A DNA stretch of 64,000 bases from Nitrincola iocasae. GTDB lineage: Bacteria; Pseudomonadota; Gammaproteobacteria; Pseudomonadales; Balneatricaceae. A model generated the notes under the pieces. The model saw only the letters and a list, made by a program, of their open reading frames with translations. It made no database searches and had not been told where the DNA came from. This document shows, one piece after another, positions 53,315 to 63,141 of this stretch (position 1 is its first letter; every line of letters starts with the position of its first letter). The stretch covers positions 2,108,001-2,172,000 of the forward strand of contig NZ_CP044222.1 of the NCBI RefSeq assembly GCF_008727795.1, given 5' to 3'. The position numbers and the translations under genes were made by a program.

Positions 53315-53989
53315 ATGGATCTACAGGGTTTTGGTCATCTTTTGCTGTCAGGCACCTGGATTACCCTGAAACTGGCTTTTACCAGCCTGTTTTTTGGTTT
53401 ACTTCTTGGGCTGATGGGGGCGGCAGCCAAACTGTCACCCATTCGCGCACTGCGCTGGATCGCTACAACCTATACCACCTTGATCCGGGGCGTACCTGAA
53501 TTATTACTGGTGCTAATTATCTATTTCGGCACCTCTGAATTGTTGCTAAGGCTGTTTGATAAATACATTGAAGTCAGTGCGTTTGCCGCTGGTGTTACGG
53601 CACTGTCTATTGCGTTTGGCGCCTATGCTACCGAAGTGTTTCGCAGCGCCCTGCAAGAAATTCCCAAGGGTCAGCGTGAATCCGCTATGGCCATGGGCTT
53701 TACGCGCTGGCAAACCTTCAGCCGCATTTTGATTCCACAACTATGGCGTATTGCCATTCCCGGGCTCGGCAATCTGTTTCTGGTACTTCTAAAAGACACC
53801 GCGCTAGTATCCGTTATTGGACTGGATGACTTGATGCGCCAGGCCTACGTCGCCGCCGGGTTTACCAAACTCCCCTTCACCTTTTATCTTGCTGCCGCGT
53901 TTATTTATCTATTGCTGACTATTATCTTTATGCAAGCTATTCGACTGCTGGAAAACCGCGCCAATCGTCCTTGGCAGGGAGCTCGCTGA
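53315..53989 (+). CDS. Amino-acid ABC transporter permease (HisQ-like)
   Basis: 224 residues from the ATG at 53315; a longer reading from 53267 adds 16 residues with cysteines that do not resemble the family. It has the HisQ/ArtQ fold: LLLSGTWITLKLAFTSLFFGLLLG first helix, TTLIRGVPELLLVLIIYFG, and the EAA loop ESAMAMGFTRWQTFSRILIPQLWRIAIPGLGNLFLVLLKDTALVSVIG. About five transmembrane helices are present. It overlaps the next permease by one base. Confidence 0.92.
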   Translation: MDLQGFGHLLLSGTWITLKLAFTSLFFGLLLGLMGAAAKLSPIRALRWIATTYTTLIRGVPELLLVLIIYFGTSELLLRLFDKYIEVSAFAAGVTALSIAFGAYATEVFRSALQEIPKGQRESAMAMGFTRWQTFSRILIPQLWRIAIPGLGNLFLVLLKDTALVSVIGLDDLMRQAYVAAGFTKLPFTFYLAAAFIYLLLTIIFMQAIRLLENRANRPWQGAR

Positions 53990-54801
53990 TGAGTGAATTG
54001 ATAGTCAATTTCTCACAATGGCTACTTACCCTGACACAGGGCGCTGAACCTTGGGATGCTTATGCCCGTTACCTGCCCCGTTTACTGGAGGGGGTGTGGA
54101 TTACCCTGCAACTGGTGGTTTTATCCGGTATTGTCGGCTTTATTATTGCCATTCCGCTGGCACTGATGCGCATCGCTAAAAGCCCCTGGTTATGGCTCTT
54201 CCCGTATTGCTACATCTTCTTTTTCCGGGGCACGCCACTGTTAGTGCAAATATTTCTGGTCTACTACGGTCTGTCGCAGTTTGAAGGTCTGCGTGAGCGT
54301 GGTTGGCTATGGACTGATGTCCTGTCACAACCTTACTGGTGTGCCATTATCACCTTCAGTCTGCACACCGCCGCTTATATTGCCGAGCTCTTCCGCGGAG
54401 CCATACAGGCGGTGCCCAGAGGGGAAGTCGAAGCGGCACAATCGCTAGGCGTCAGCCGCCGTAAGCAGTACCAGCATATTATTCTGCCTAGAGCCTTTGG
54501 CATCATCCTGCCAGCTTATGGTAATGAAGTGATTCTGATGCTGAAGGGCAGTGCACTAGCCTCTACTATCACTCTGTTGGATCTGATGGGTGCTACCCGT
54601 GGCGCCATCGCCAGAACCTACATGAGTCTTGAGTTCTTCTTGCTAGCGGGTGTGCTTTATCTACTGCTCACCGCGATACTGATTGGTTTCTTCCGCCTGC
54701 TGGAGAATGTCTTCAACGCCCATCAGCATGCCACACGGTTACCGGTGAACAAACTTGACCCACAACTACGTGACAAGCATCTTGAGGATAATGTGAACTA
54801 A
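53989..54801 (+). CDS. Amino-acid ABC transporter permease (HisM-like)
   Basis: 270 residues from the ATG at 53989, coupled to the preceding stop (TGATG) with GGGAG upstream. It has YLPRLLEGVWITLQLVVLSGIVGFIIAIPLALMRIAKSPW, FFFRGTPLLVQIFLVYYGLSQFE and the EAA loop EAAQSLGVSRRKQYQHIILPRAFGIILPAYGNEVILMLKGSALASTITLLDLMG. This is the HisM/ArtM partner forming a heterodimeric inner-membrane channel with the HisQ-like protein. It has a slightly longer soluble C-terminus than HisM. Confidence 0.92.
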   Translation: MSELIVNFSQWLLTLTQGAEPWDAYARYLPRLLEGVWITLQLVVLSGIVGFIIAIPLALMRIAKSPWLWLFPYCYIFFFRGTPLLVQIFLVYYGLSQFEGLRERGWLWTDVLSQPYWCAIITFSLHTAAYIAELFRGAIQAVPRGEVEAAQSLGVSRRKQYQHIILPRAFGIILPAYGNEVILMLKGSALASTITLLDLMGATRGAIARTYMSLEFFLLAGVLYLLLTAILIGFFRLLENVFNAHQHATRLPVNKLDPQLRDKHLEDNVN

Positions 54802-54816
54802 CCTGGGTATAGATCA

Positions 54817-55077
54817 TCATTCGTCATCGTCACCCTCTTTCAGGCGCCTGATCTGGTCTAATCCTTTTTTTCGTTGGGCATAGATAACGTCCAGCTTATT
54901 CTGCAGAGCTTCTTGCGATTCCGATTCATGCTCGTGACTGAGCTTATCCTGCAATTCACGCTCCTTCTCTTTGAGCTGTTTCAGTATAGTGCGGATAGAC
55001 TTGATCTGCTCAAGTTGCGTGTGTGTATCTGCATCGAGAAAGCGTCTGACTCGTTCCAGCAGCTTTTTTGCTTTCAT
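54817..55077 (-). CDS. Small basic/acidic coiled-coil protein
   Basis: An 86-residue protein that I cannot assign to a family. It is almost entirely charged helix, with heptad-like Leu/Ile spacing over about residues 20-80 (LEQIKSIRTILKQLKEKERELQDKL). The tail is acidic (EGDDDE). There is no signal or membrane segment. A GGAG site lies about 9 bases before its ATG and overlaps the end of the Na/Pi cotransporter gene, 6 bp away. It is likely translated from the same mRNA and may be a partner or regulator of that transporter (inference). Confidence 0.7.
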   Translation of the reverse strand: MKAKKLLERVRRFLDADTHTQLEQIKSIRTILKQLKEKERELQDKLSHEHESESQEALQNKLDVIYAQRKKGLDQIRRLKEGDDDE

Positions 55078-55083
55078 TTATAA

Positions 55084-56925
55084 TCACTCCGGCCGACTTG
55101 CCACTTGCTCAGGCTCAGGAACGTCTACCTGACTGGTTTTTTCCATCAACTGCGCAATCTCTTTATCATCCAGGCTAAAGGAGTCAAGCTTTGTTGTCTC
55201 CTGCCTCGACACTAGTGTAGACACAGCATCCAATAGATTATCACCTATATTTGTGACATAAGCTTCATCATTGAGAATAGATGTAGCGACTGATGCCGCT
55301 ATGCGGCGGTGGCGAATCATTTCGTCCAATTCATCCATCATCTTACGACTGGCTTTTTGTGAGGCAAGCCGTAGCGCATCAATAGATAAAGGCGTTACGT
55401 CGTTTGGCTCCTCGCGAAGTAATTGACGTAACTCACGCAACAAATTAGCCAGATGAATCCGAATCTGGTCATAGCGCTCACGTACTGCAAGATTATTTGA
55501 GAGACCATGACGTGACAAATTATTATGCAGGTGTTTCATCCCTTTGACTGCGGCGACAATGGCACGACTGGCCTCACGTAATTCATAGAGTTTTTCCGTG
55601 GCCGCCTTGGTAGATTCACGCATTTGTGCTTCGGCTATAAAAGCAATAATTTCGTTATGCAGGCTTTTTATTTTCTCTTCATAAACATCTTCGACATCTA
55701 TGGGAAAAATCCGCCGGGTATATTTGACCGCATCCGTCAAGGATTCCTGTGAGTCAATAGTGTGGCGTTTCAAGCTTAATCCGTGAGCCAGCAAGCCATA
55801 GGCATTATCAAACAAGTGCAACACCTCCTTTCTCACCGCATTAACCACTGTAGCAGGTGTTTCCAGTGCCTCGGGATAGAGATATTGTGGCTGTTCCATA
55901 CCCTGCGGCTTAAACTGTATGTGCTGCAACAGCAAGGACTCTAATCGGCCCACAAACGGTGTTAACAACACCACCCCCAGCACATTGAACAGAGTGTGGA
56001 ATAGTGCCAGCTTCAGCAGAAAATCATCGGCACGAATACCCATCAAACCAGCGACCTGATCCACTAGCCAGGCCAACTGCCCTATAAAGACAATCGCCAC
56101 ACTGGCAGTCACCAGATTAAATAACACATGGGAAGCAGCCAAACGCTTACCCCCCAGGTTAGAGGCAATGCTACCCAACACAATGGTTACGGTACTGCCG
56201 AGATTGGCACCGATAGCCAGTGCCAGTGCATTTTCATAGCTGACTTGCCCGGTTGACAAGGCGGTAATGATGATTAACAAGGTTGCATGGCTTGACTGCA
56301 TGATAACGGTGACCAGCATGCCGATCAGGGTAAATACCAGCACGCCAGCAATACCGGTCATAGCAAAGGCAGACAGATCGAAACTCTGTTGAAACGACTC
56401 AAACCCCTCTTTCATATAATGAATGCCCAGAAACAGAAAGGCAAAACCCAACAGCAAGTAACCGACCCCCTTCAGGCTTTTGCTTTTTTGCATCTGAAAC
56501 ACCATACCAAATACCAGAACGGGCATGGCATAGGCGGCAATGTCGACTTTCAAGCCTAAACCGGCAATCAGCCAGGCCCCGGTCGTTGTGCCAATATTAG
56601 CTCCCATGATGATGCCTATCCCGCCCATCAGGGTGATCATTTCCGCACTGACGAATGACACGGTAATCAATGACACCAATGAGCTGGATTGCATCAATGT
56701 TGTACTGGTCATGCCAAAGGCAAGGCTTTTCCATAAGCGATCAGTGGATTTGCGCAGAATGCCTTCCAGCATGCCTCCGGTAAAAGCTTTAAAACCCTCT
56801 TCCAGACACAGCATGCCAAACATAAACAGTGCTATACCGGCCGCAATTTCAGTAAAATCAGCACTCACCCAGAAGGCATAAACCAAAATAGCCAACACCA
56901 CGGGCAACGATATTTTTTTCAACAT
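55084..56925 (-). CDS. Na/Pi cotransporter family protein with PhoU-like C-terminal domain
   Basis: A 613-residue membrane protein. Two inverted-repeat halves each carry the NptA/NaPi-II hallmark: MQSSSLVSLITVSF (about residues 79-92) with GANIGTTTGAW, and MQSSHATLLIII (about 209-220) with GANLGSTVTIVLG. About nine hydrophobic helices span 1-325. The rest (about 350-600) is a soluble helical PhoU-like domain (VRKEVLHLFDNAYGLLAHGL and later helices). It probably imports or exports phosphate with sodium at the inner membrane. The length is typical of the two-domain bacterial type (about 550-610). Confidence 0.9.
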   Translation of the reverse strand: MLKKISLPVVLAILVYAFWVSADFTEIAAGIALFMFGMLCLEEGFKAFTGGMLEGILRKSTDRLWKSLAFGMTSTTLMQSSSLVSLITVSFVSAEMITLMGGIGIIMGANIGTTTGAWLIAGLGLKVDIAAYAMPVLVFGMVFQMQKSKSLKGVGYLLLGFAFLFLGIHYMKEGFESFQQSFDLSAFAMTGIAGVLVFTLIGMLVTVIMQSSHATLLIIITALSTGQVSYENALALAIGANLGSTVTIVLGSIASNLGGKRLAASHVLFNLVTASVAIVFIGQLAWLVDQVAGLMGIRADDFLLKLALFHTLFNVLGVVLLTPFVGRLESLLLQHIQFKPQGMEQPQYLYPEALETPATVVNAVRKEVLHLFDNAYGLLAHGLSLKRHTIDSQESLTDAVKYTRRIFPIDVEDVYEEKIKSLHNEIIAFIAEAQMRESTKAATEKLYELREASRAIVAAVKGMKHLHNNLSRHGLSNNLAVRERYDQIRIHLANLLRELRQLLREEPNDVTPLSIDALRLASQKASRKMMDELDEMIRHRRIAASVATSILNDEAYVTNIGDNLLDAVSTLVSRQETTKLDSFSLDDKEIAQLMEKTSQVDVPEPEQVASRPE

Positions 56926-56976
56926 ATTTAGCGATCCAGACAGAGTTTTAGTTTTTATTCTAGCCCAGTTTACGAC

Positions 56977-58311
56977 TTAGCGAGACAGAGGGTAACGCTT
57001 CATAATAATCAGCAACAGGGGTAAGCCGATCAACGCAATAACGGCGCATAGCAGGAAGAAGAAAGCCCAGTCGCCATCCAATGCATCAATCATCATGCCA
57101 CTGGTGGCGGAAAACCAGATACGTGCCAGATTGGCCAGTGATGCCAGCAAGGCATACTGCGTAGCAGTGTAGGCACTGTTGCACAGGGATGACAGGTAAG
57201 CGACCAGCGCTACTGTAACCAAACCAGTAGTAAAATTATCCGAAGCCACAGCAACAATAAATACCAGTGTTGATTGACCTGACATGGCTAACCACGAATA
57301 GGTCAAGTTGGTTGCGGCGGTTGCCAAACCAGATAGAAACAGCGCCTTTAGAATGCCGATACGAGCTACCAGAATACCGCCCAGAACAATACCAATAAGA
57401 TTGGCACTAAGCCCATAGACCTTGGCTACTTCAGCAATTTCTGTGAGTGAAAAGCCCAATTCGCGGTAAAACACGCCTGACATTCGCCCTAGCAAGGCAT
57501 CACCGAGTTTGAAAACAAATATAAATACCAGAATCAGCAACCAACCACCGCGTTGGGTGAACTCCGCCAACGGCGCTACAATGGTCAGATAGATCCAGCC
57601 TATTATTCGACGCGGTATTTCCGGCAGGAAGGTCCAGCGCTGCAGTAAAGCCAGTGCGCGCTCTTCCTCAGCCAGCGTTTCTGCAGGCGGTGATACCTTA
57701 GGTTCCGGGCTCATCAGCACCGCAAAGATTCCGATGAGGACTCCAAAAGACAGCAGCATATAGGCTGAATTCCACCCAAAGGCCTCGGCCATGTACAAGC
57801 CACCCGCTCCGCCAATCAAGGTTCCCCCAAGGTGCCACCCCCAAATCCCAGCCGCAGAACCACTGCCATATTGATCCAGGTCCAGTATCTCAATCCGGTA
57901 GGCATCAATCACTATATCCTGTGTCGCTGAAATAAAGGTGACAAACAGCACCGCACTCGCCATCAGCCACAGGCTTTCGGCTGGATTAGTAAGTGATAGC
58001 AGAAAAATGGCCAGCATCAGCAGGCACTGTGTCATCAGCGCCCAACCCCGGCGGCGACCAAAGCGAGCACTGAAGAAAGGCAGCTTAACCCGATCAAGCA
58101 AAGGAGCCCAAAGAAAGTTAATCGCATAGGGTGTGGCCGCTAATGCAAACAACCCTATATCAGTACGGCTGACACCTTCATCGCGCAGCCAGATCGACAG
58201 ATTGGAAAACACTAACGGCGCGGGTAAACCACTGGAAAACCCCAGTGCCAACAGAGTTAACATACGGCGATCGCGGTAGGGAGCGAACCACTTTTTTAGC
58301 TGAGCTAACAA
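56977..58311 (-). CDS. ampG: AmpG-family muropeptide permease (MFS)
   Basis: 444 residues with about 12 transmembrane helices. The AmpG N-terminal signature is clear: GFSSGLPAPLVFSNLSIWLRDEGVSRTDIGLFALAATPYAINFLWAPLLDRV, then GRRRGWALMTQ and SATQDIVIDAYRIEIL. AmpG imports GlcNAc-anhydroMurNAc peptides released by lytic transglycosylases such as the MltD encoded at 1768-2976, for peptidoglycan recycling. The start is a TTG at 58311 with GGAG about 10 bases upstream; no nearer ATG precedes the first helix motif. Confidence 0.88.
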   Translation of the reverse strand: MLAQLKKWFAPYRDRRMLTLLALGFSSGLPAPLVFSNLSIWLRDEGVSRTDIGLFALAATPYAINFLWAPLLDRVKLPFFSARFGRRRGWALMTQCLLMLAIFLLSLTNPAESLWLMASAVLFVTFISATQDIVIDAYRIEILDLDQYGSGSAAGIWGWHLGGTLIGGAGGLYMAEAFGWNSAYMLLSFGVLIGIFAVLMSPEPKVSPPAETLAEEERALALLQRWTFLPEIPRRIIGWIYLTIVAPLAEFTQRGGWLLILVFIFVFKLGDALLGRMSGVFYRELGFSLTEIAEVAKVYGLSANLIGIVLGGILVARIGILKALFLSGLATAATNLTYSWLAMSGQSTLVFIVAVASDNFTTGLVTVALVAYLSSLCNSAYTATQYALLASLANLARIWFSATSGMMIDALDGDWAFFFLLCAVIALIGLPLLLIIMKRYPLSR

Positions 58312-58366
58312 GGTAATTCAGCTCCCATACCAGATTCACATCCAATAGAAGCTAGCCGTAATATCA

Positions 58367-60736
58367 CTATTCAGCCTTCTCATTGGCAAGGAAAAACCAA
58401 GTATCCAACACTGAGTCCGGGTTCAGCGACACACTGGAAATACCCTGTTCCATCAACCAACGCGCCAGATCCGGGTGATCCGAAGGCCCTTGACCGCAAA
58501 TACCTATGTACTTGTCAGCATCACGACAAGCCTTGATAGCCATAGCCAACAGCATTTTTACCGCCTCATTTCGCTCATCAAACAGATGGGCAATGATACC
58601 TGAATCACGGTCCAGCCCTAGTGTTAACTGGGTCAGGTCATTGGAGCCAATGGAGAAACCGTCGAAATGCTCAAGAAACTGGGTTGCCAGGAGCGCATTG
58701 GAGGGAATTTCACACATCATAATCAGGCGCAGGCCATTTTCACCCCGTTTCAGACCATTATGCGACAATAAATCAACGACCTGACGCGCCTCACCCACGG
58801 TGCGTACAAACGGTACCATGATTTCCACATTAGTGAGCTTCATTTTATCCCGCACGCGTTTCAATGCACGACATTCCAGCTCAAAACAGTCCTGGAAGGT
58901 TTCCGAGATATAACGCGCCGCGCCACGAAAGCCCAACATCGGATTTTCTTCAGCGGGTTCATAACGATCACCGCCGATCAGATGGCCGTATTCATTGGAC
59001 TTGAAATCCGACATGCGCACGATCACTTTGCGTGGATAAAAGGCCGCCGCCAGTGTTGAGATGCCTTCCACCAGTTTATCAACATAAAAATCCACCGGTG
59101 AGGCATAACCCGCAATACGCCGATTGATAATCTGTTTTATGTCTCTGGGTTGCTGGTCAAAGTTCAACAGTGCCTTGGGATGAACACCAATCATCCGGTT
59201 GATAATAAATTCCAGCCGCGCCAGACCTACCCCGGCACTCGGCAGTGCCTGAAAATCAAAGGCGCGATCCGGGTTACCCACGTTCATCATAATTTCGAAA
59301 GGCAGTTCCGGCATGGATTCAACACTGTTTGTCTGGTGCTCAAACGCCAGCTTGCCTTCATAGGCCCGACCAGTATCTCCTTCGGCGCAGGACACAGTCA
59401 CCAGTTGGTCGTTGTTCAACCGCTCAGTGGCATCACCACACCCCACGATCGCCGGAATGCCCAGTTCACGTGCAATAATGGCCGCATGACAGGTGCGTCC
59501 GCCGCGGTTGGTAATAATTGCGCCAGCACGCTTCATTACCGGCTCCCAATCCGGGTCGGTCATATCAGTGACCAGCACATCACCGGGTTGTACATCGTGC
59601 ATTTGTTCAAGTGAGTCCACTACCCGGACTGGACCGGAGCCAATACGATGACCTATCGAGCGGCCTTCTATCAACACTTTGCCTTTTTCCTTAAGCAAAT
59701 AACGCTCCATCACAGCGGCTGAATTCTGACTGCGTACTGTTTCAGGCCGGGCCTGAACGATATAGAGCTCACCATTATCACCATCTTTGGCCCATTCAAT
59801 ATCCATAGGGCGGCCGTAGTGCTGCTCAATTGTAATAGCAATTTTTGCCAAAGCTTCTACATCTGAATCACTAATGCAGAAGCGATCTCTATCTTCACGA
59901 GTCACATCGACTGTGTCTACAGCATCTGCCGTACTACCCTCACCACCATAAACCATTTTAATCGCTTTAGAGCCCAAATTACGGCGCAGGATAGCTGGAG
60001 CACCCAGTTTCAGCGTGGGTTTGTAAACATAGAATTCGTCTGGATTCACCGCCCCCTGAACTACAGTTTCCCCGAGCCCATATGCGGCGGTAATAAATAC
60101 CACTTGCTTGAATCCCGACTCAGTGTCCAGCGAGAACATCACACCCGAGGCACCGGTTTCACTACGAACCATGCGCTGAATTCCAGCTGACAAGGCTACT
60201 TCGCTGTGAATAAAGCCACGGTGTACCCGGTAGGAAATCGCACGATCATTATACAGAGAAGCAAATACAGATTTGATCGCTTGCTTGATATTATCCAGCC
60301 CACGAATATTGAGATAGGTTTCCTGCTGACCGGCAAAGGAGGCATCTGGCAAATCTTCTGCAGTGGCCGAAGAACGCACAGCCACGGAGATGTTCTGACC
60401 GGCTGCCATTTCTTTGTAGCCATCATCAATGGCGGCTTCCAGTGATGGTTGAAACTCTGCGGCCAGAATCCATTCGCGAATCTGACGGCCGGTTTCAGTT
60501 AGCGCCCGGGTATCGTTGCTGTCCAACTCAGCCAGTAACGCATTGATTTTATCTGTCAGATTATTATGCTGGAGAAAGTCACGATACGCCTGCGCTGTGG
60601 TTGCGAACCCACCGGGTACTTTGACACCGGCATCACGCAGTTGATGAATCATCTCTCCAAGTGAGGCGTTTTTACCGCCGACCTTATCAACATCTCCCAT
60701 TCCCGCCTGGTCCAGGCGTATGACGTAATCCTGCAA
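58367..60736 (-). CDS. ppsA: Phosphoenolpyruvate synthase
   Basis: 789 residues (E. coli 792). It converts pyruvate, ATP and water to PEP, AMP and phosphate in gluconeogenesis. The N-terminal ATP-grasp domain starts [12 protein letters not shown] with [25 protein letters not shown]. The mobile phosphohistidine domain has [26 protein letters not shown] (His near residue 420). The C-terminal TIM barrel has [22 protein letters not shown] and [14 protein letters not shown] with the catalytic Cys. The start is TTG at 60736 with AGGAG upstream. The regulatory kinase/phosphorylase gene ppsR is divergent, 170 bp away. Confidence 0.96.
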   Translation of the reverse strand: MQDYVIRLDQAGMGDVDKVGGKNASLGEMIHQLRDAGVKVPGGFATTAQAYRDFLQHNNLTDKINALLAELDSNDTRALTETGRQIREWILAAEFQPSLEAAIDDGYKEMAAGQNISVAVRSSATAEDLPDASFAGQQETYLNIRGLDNIKQAIKSVFASLYNDRAISYRVHRGFIHSEVALSAGIQRMVRSETGASGVMFSLDTESGFKQVVFITAAYGLGETVVQGAVNPDEFYVYKPTLKLGAPAILRRNLGSKAIKMVYGGEGSTADAVDTVDVTREDRDRFCISDSDVEALAKIAITIEQHYGRPMDIEWAKDGDNGELYIVQARPETVRSQNSAAVMERYLLKEKGKVLIEGRSIGHRIGSGPVRVVDSLEQMHDVQPGDVLVTDMTDPDWEPVMKRAGAIITNRGGRTCHAAIIARELGIPAIVGCGDATERLNNDQLVTVSCAEGDTGRAYEGKLAFEHQTNSVESMPELPFEIMMNVGNPDRAFDFQALPSAGVGLARLEFIINRMIGVHPKALLNFDQQPRDIKQIINRRIAGYASPVDFYVDKLVEGISTLAAAFYPRKVIVRMSDFKSNEYGHLIGGDRYEPAEENPMLGFRGAARYISETFQDCFELECRALKRVRDKMKLTNVEIMVPFVRTVGEARQVVDLLSHNGLKRGENGLRLIMMCEIPSNALLATQFLEHFDGFSIGSNDLTQLTLGLDRDSGIIAHLFDERNEAVKMLLAMAIKACRDADKYIGICGQGPSDHPDLARWLMEQGISSVSLNPDSVLDTWFFLANEKAE

Positions 60737-60906
60737 GGTAAACTCTCCTGTGGTTGGTCTGAAAGTCTGCCGTGAGTATTTTTATGTCGGCACTAAAACA
60801 CTGATGATACTTCAGTTAAAATGAAAAATCCTTGTCCTGACCGCATTGTAATAAAACTACATGGCATACGGGCAAATATTCCAGTTCCGACAAGGTAGGC
60901 GCACTC

Positions 60907-61728
60907 TTGATTAAACGTACAGCATTTTTTATTTCCGATGGTACAGGTATCACCGCCGAAACACTGGGCAACAGTCTACTGACCCAGTTTGAAGGTGTTC
61001 AGTTCGAGATGGTGACCCTACCCTATATCGACACGCTGGAAAAAGCACATGCGGTCGTCGGCAGAGTGAATGACGCCTGCGAACGTGATGGCCAGAAGGC
61101 CATCGTTTTCGATACCATTGTTAATCCGGAAATACGTGAAACCATCGCAGCTTGCCAGGGATTCAAGATCGATGTGTTTGAATCTTTTCTCAAACCGCTA
61201 GAACAGGAATTGCAGTTACGCTCATCCTATTCAGTGGGCAAATCCCACGCGATCAATGAATCCAGCCGTTATAAAGAGCGAATTGCTTCTGTCAATTTTG
61301 CGTTGGACAACGATGATGGTGGACGAGTACAGCAATACAGCAAGGCTGATCTGATACTGGTTGGTGTGTCACGCTGCGGTAAAACCCCCACCTGTCTGTA
61401 TATGGCGTTACAGTTCGGCATACGCGCAGCTAACTACCCTATCACCATCGAGGACCTGGAAGTGGCCGGACTACCGGAGGTTTTGATGCAGCACCGCGAC
61501 AAGCTTTTCGGTTTGACCATCGACCCTTTCCACCTGACCGCCATTCGCCATGAACGTCGTCCAAATAGCCGCTATGCCTCCCTGGAACAATGTGAATTTG
61601 AGGTGCGCGAGGTAGAACGACGCTTGAAGCAGTTAGGAATCAGCAGCATCAACACCACACATTTTTCCGTGGAAGAGATTGCCACCCGCATTATGGCAGA
61701 GGCTGGGCTCACTCGCCGTGGCGTCTGA
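60907..61728 (+). CDS. ppsR: PEP synthase regulatory protein (bifunctional kinase/phosphorylase)
   Basis: 273 residues of the DUF299/PSRP family. ADP-dependent phosphorylation of a Thr in PpsA inactivates it, and Pi-dependent dephosphorylation reactivates it. The N-terminus [22 protein letters not shown] and the P-loop [15 protein letters not shown] (about residues 151-165) are diagnostic, with [10 protein letters not shown] following. The start is a TTG at 60907, because no ATG or GTG lies in frame between it and the conserved first strand. An AAGG site is about 10-12 bases upstream. It is divergent from ppsA, the usual gene pairing. Confidence 0.95.
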   Translation: MIKRTAFFISDGTGITAETLGNSLLTQFEGVQFEMVTLPYIDTLEKAHAVVGRVNDACERDGQKAIVFDTIVNPEIRETIAACQGFKIDVFESFLKPLEQELQLRSSYSVGKSHAINESSRYKERIASVNFALDNDDGGRVQQYSKADLILVGVSRCGKTPTCLYMALQFGIRAANYPITIEDLEVAGLPEVLMQHRDKLFGLTIDPFHLTAIRHERRPNSRYASLEQCEFEVREVERRLKQLGISSINTTHFSVEEIATRIMAEAGLTRRGV

Positions 61729-61737
61729 CCCGGCGAC

Positions 61738-63141
61738 CTAGTCCATTTCAAGCTTTTTAAGCCGATAGCGCAGGGTTCGAAAGGTGATACCCAGCTTTCG
61801 GGCAGCGGCTGTTTTGTTGAAATGAGTGGCTTCCAGGGCCTCCTGAAGGATCTGTCTTTCGACCAGCTCCAGATAAGCCTCCAGCCCCATACTACACACT
61901 TTTTGCAATCCATTTGCGCCTGCTGTCGCCTCGTCACAGGCTGACTGGCTGCGATTATCGAGCTGAATATCCTCAATTTCTATCAGATCACCTTCATTGA
62001 GGGTAATCGCACGTGCCAGCACATTTTCCAACTCGCGTACATTACCGGGAAAACGATGCCGACACAGGCGTTCTTGCGCCTCGGCCGACAAACGTGGGGC
62101 CGAACGCCCCATCTCTGTAGCCAGCTGCTGCAGAAAATACGCAGCCAGATAAGGGATATCCTCGGCATGCTCCCGCAGTGGCGGCACCCGTAGCTCAATC
62201 ACATTGATACGGTAGTAGAGGTCTTCACGAAACTCGCCTGACTCCACTTTCGCGGCCAAGTCTTCATGAGTTGCACTAACAATACGCACATCAACAAACT
62301 CTTCTTTTTGTGCCCCAACCGGCCTGACTGATTTTTCCTGAATAGCACGCAGCAGCTTCACTTGCATATCCAGAGGTAAGTCAGCCACCTCGTCAAGGAA
62401 AAGTGTTCCCCCCTCCGCCGCCTGAAACAGCCCCTCTTTATGTTGAGTTGCACCAGTAAAGCTACCTTTACGATGACCAAAAAATTCACTTTCCATCAGA
62501 TCAGCCGGAATAGCTCCACAGTTCACAGCAATAAAGGGTTTGTCACAACGGTGACTGCGATGGTGCAACATACGAGCAACCAGCTCTTTACCTGTGCCCG
62601 ACTCGCCCGAAATATGCACGGGGGCCAGGCTGCGTGAAAGGCGGACAACCAGAGCACGTATTTTTTCAATCGCACGTGACTGCCCCATCAATTCAGGTCC
62701 TGGGTCACATCCAGGAGCGATTTGCTGTTGTTTTTCCAATCTAACAGCAGACGTAACCAGATTACGTAACGTCTGCAACTCAACAGGCTTGTTCAGAAAA
62801 TCAAAAGCACCGGCTTTGAGTGCCTCAATGGCACTACTCATATTGCCATGCGCCGTAATCATCGCGACAGGAATGTGTGAGTAGTATTTTTGGATGCGAT
62901 AGATCAGATCCATACCGTTACCATCGGGCAGACGCATATCAGTCAGACAGAGTTGAATCCTCCCCTGTCCCTGCTGATCCAGCAATTGTAACGCTTCGGC
63001 CAGCGTCGCCGCCTCCAGGCAATCTACCTGCATTCGCGTCAAGGTCAGTCGGATCAACTCACGAATATCCGGTTCATCATCCACTACCAGCACTCTGGGT
63101 TGTACAACCCGAGACCGGTCAGTAGCGCTTACACTTTTCAT
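61738..63141 (-). CDS. pilR: PilR-like sigma-54-dependent response regulator
   Basis: 467 residues. The receiver domain has phosphoacceptor Asp68 (LTDMRLPDGNG) and KPV lysine at about 119. The AAA+ domain has Walker A GESGTGKE (179-186), the sigma-54 contact loop GSFTGA (226-231), Walker B GGTLFLDEVADLP and the FPGNVRELEN sensor II. The C-terminal Fis-type helix-turn-helix ends NKTAAARKLGITFRTLRYRLKKLEMD, very close to PilR. PilR activates type IV pilin transcription with RpoN. The loop has Ser in place of the usual Ala of GAFTGA, as I recall for PilR proteins. The start overlaps the kinase stop (TAATG). Confidence 0.88.
   Translation of the reverse strand: MKSVSATDRSRVVQPRVLVVDDEPDIRELIRLTLTRMQVDCLEAATLAEALQLLDQQGQGRIQLCLTDMRLPDGNGMDLIYRIQKYYSHIPVAMITAHGNMSSAIEALKAGAFDFLNKPVELQTLRNLVTSAVRLEKQQQIAPGCDPGPELMGQSRAIEKIRALVVRLSRSLAPVHISGESGTGKELVARMLHHRSHRCDKPFIAVNCGAIPADLMESEFFGHRKGSFTGATQHKEGLFQAAEGGTLFLDEVADLPLDMQVKLLRAIQEKSVRPVGAQKEEFVDVRIVSATHEDLAAKVESGEFREDLYYRINVIELRVPPLREHAEDIPYLAAYFLQQLATEMGRSAPRLSAEAQERLCRHRFPGNVRELENVLARAITLNEGDLIEIEDIQLDNRSQSACDEATAGANGLQKVCSMGLEAYLELVERQILQEALEATHFNKTAAARKLGITFRTLRYRLKKLEMD

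Noticed and set aside
60737..60906. Regulatory RNA or promoter between ppsA and ppsR
   Set aside because: Only short, poorly supported inverted repeats (TGCCG/CGGCA, ACTGA/TCAGT) and no convincing promoter pair were seen.
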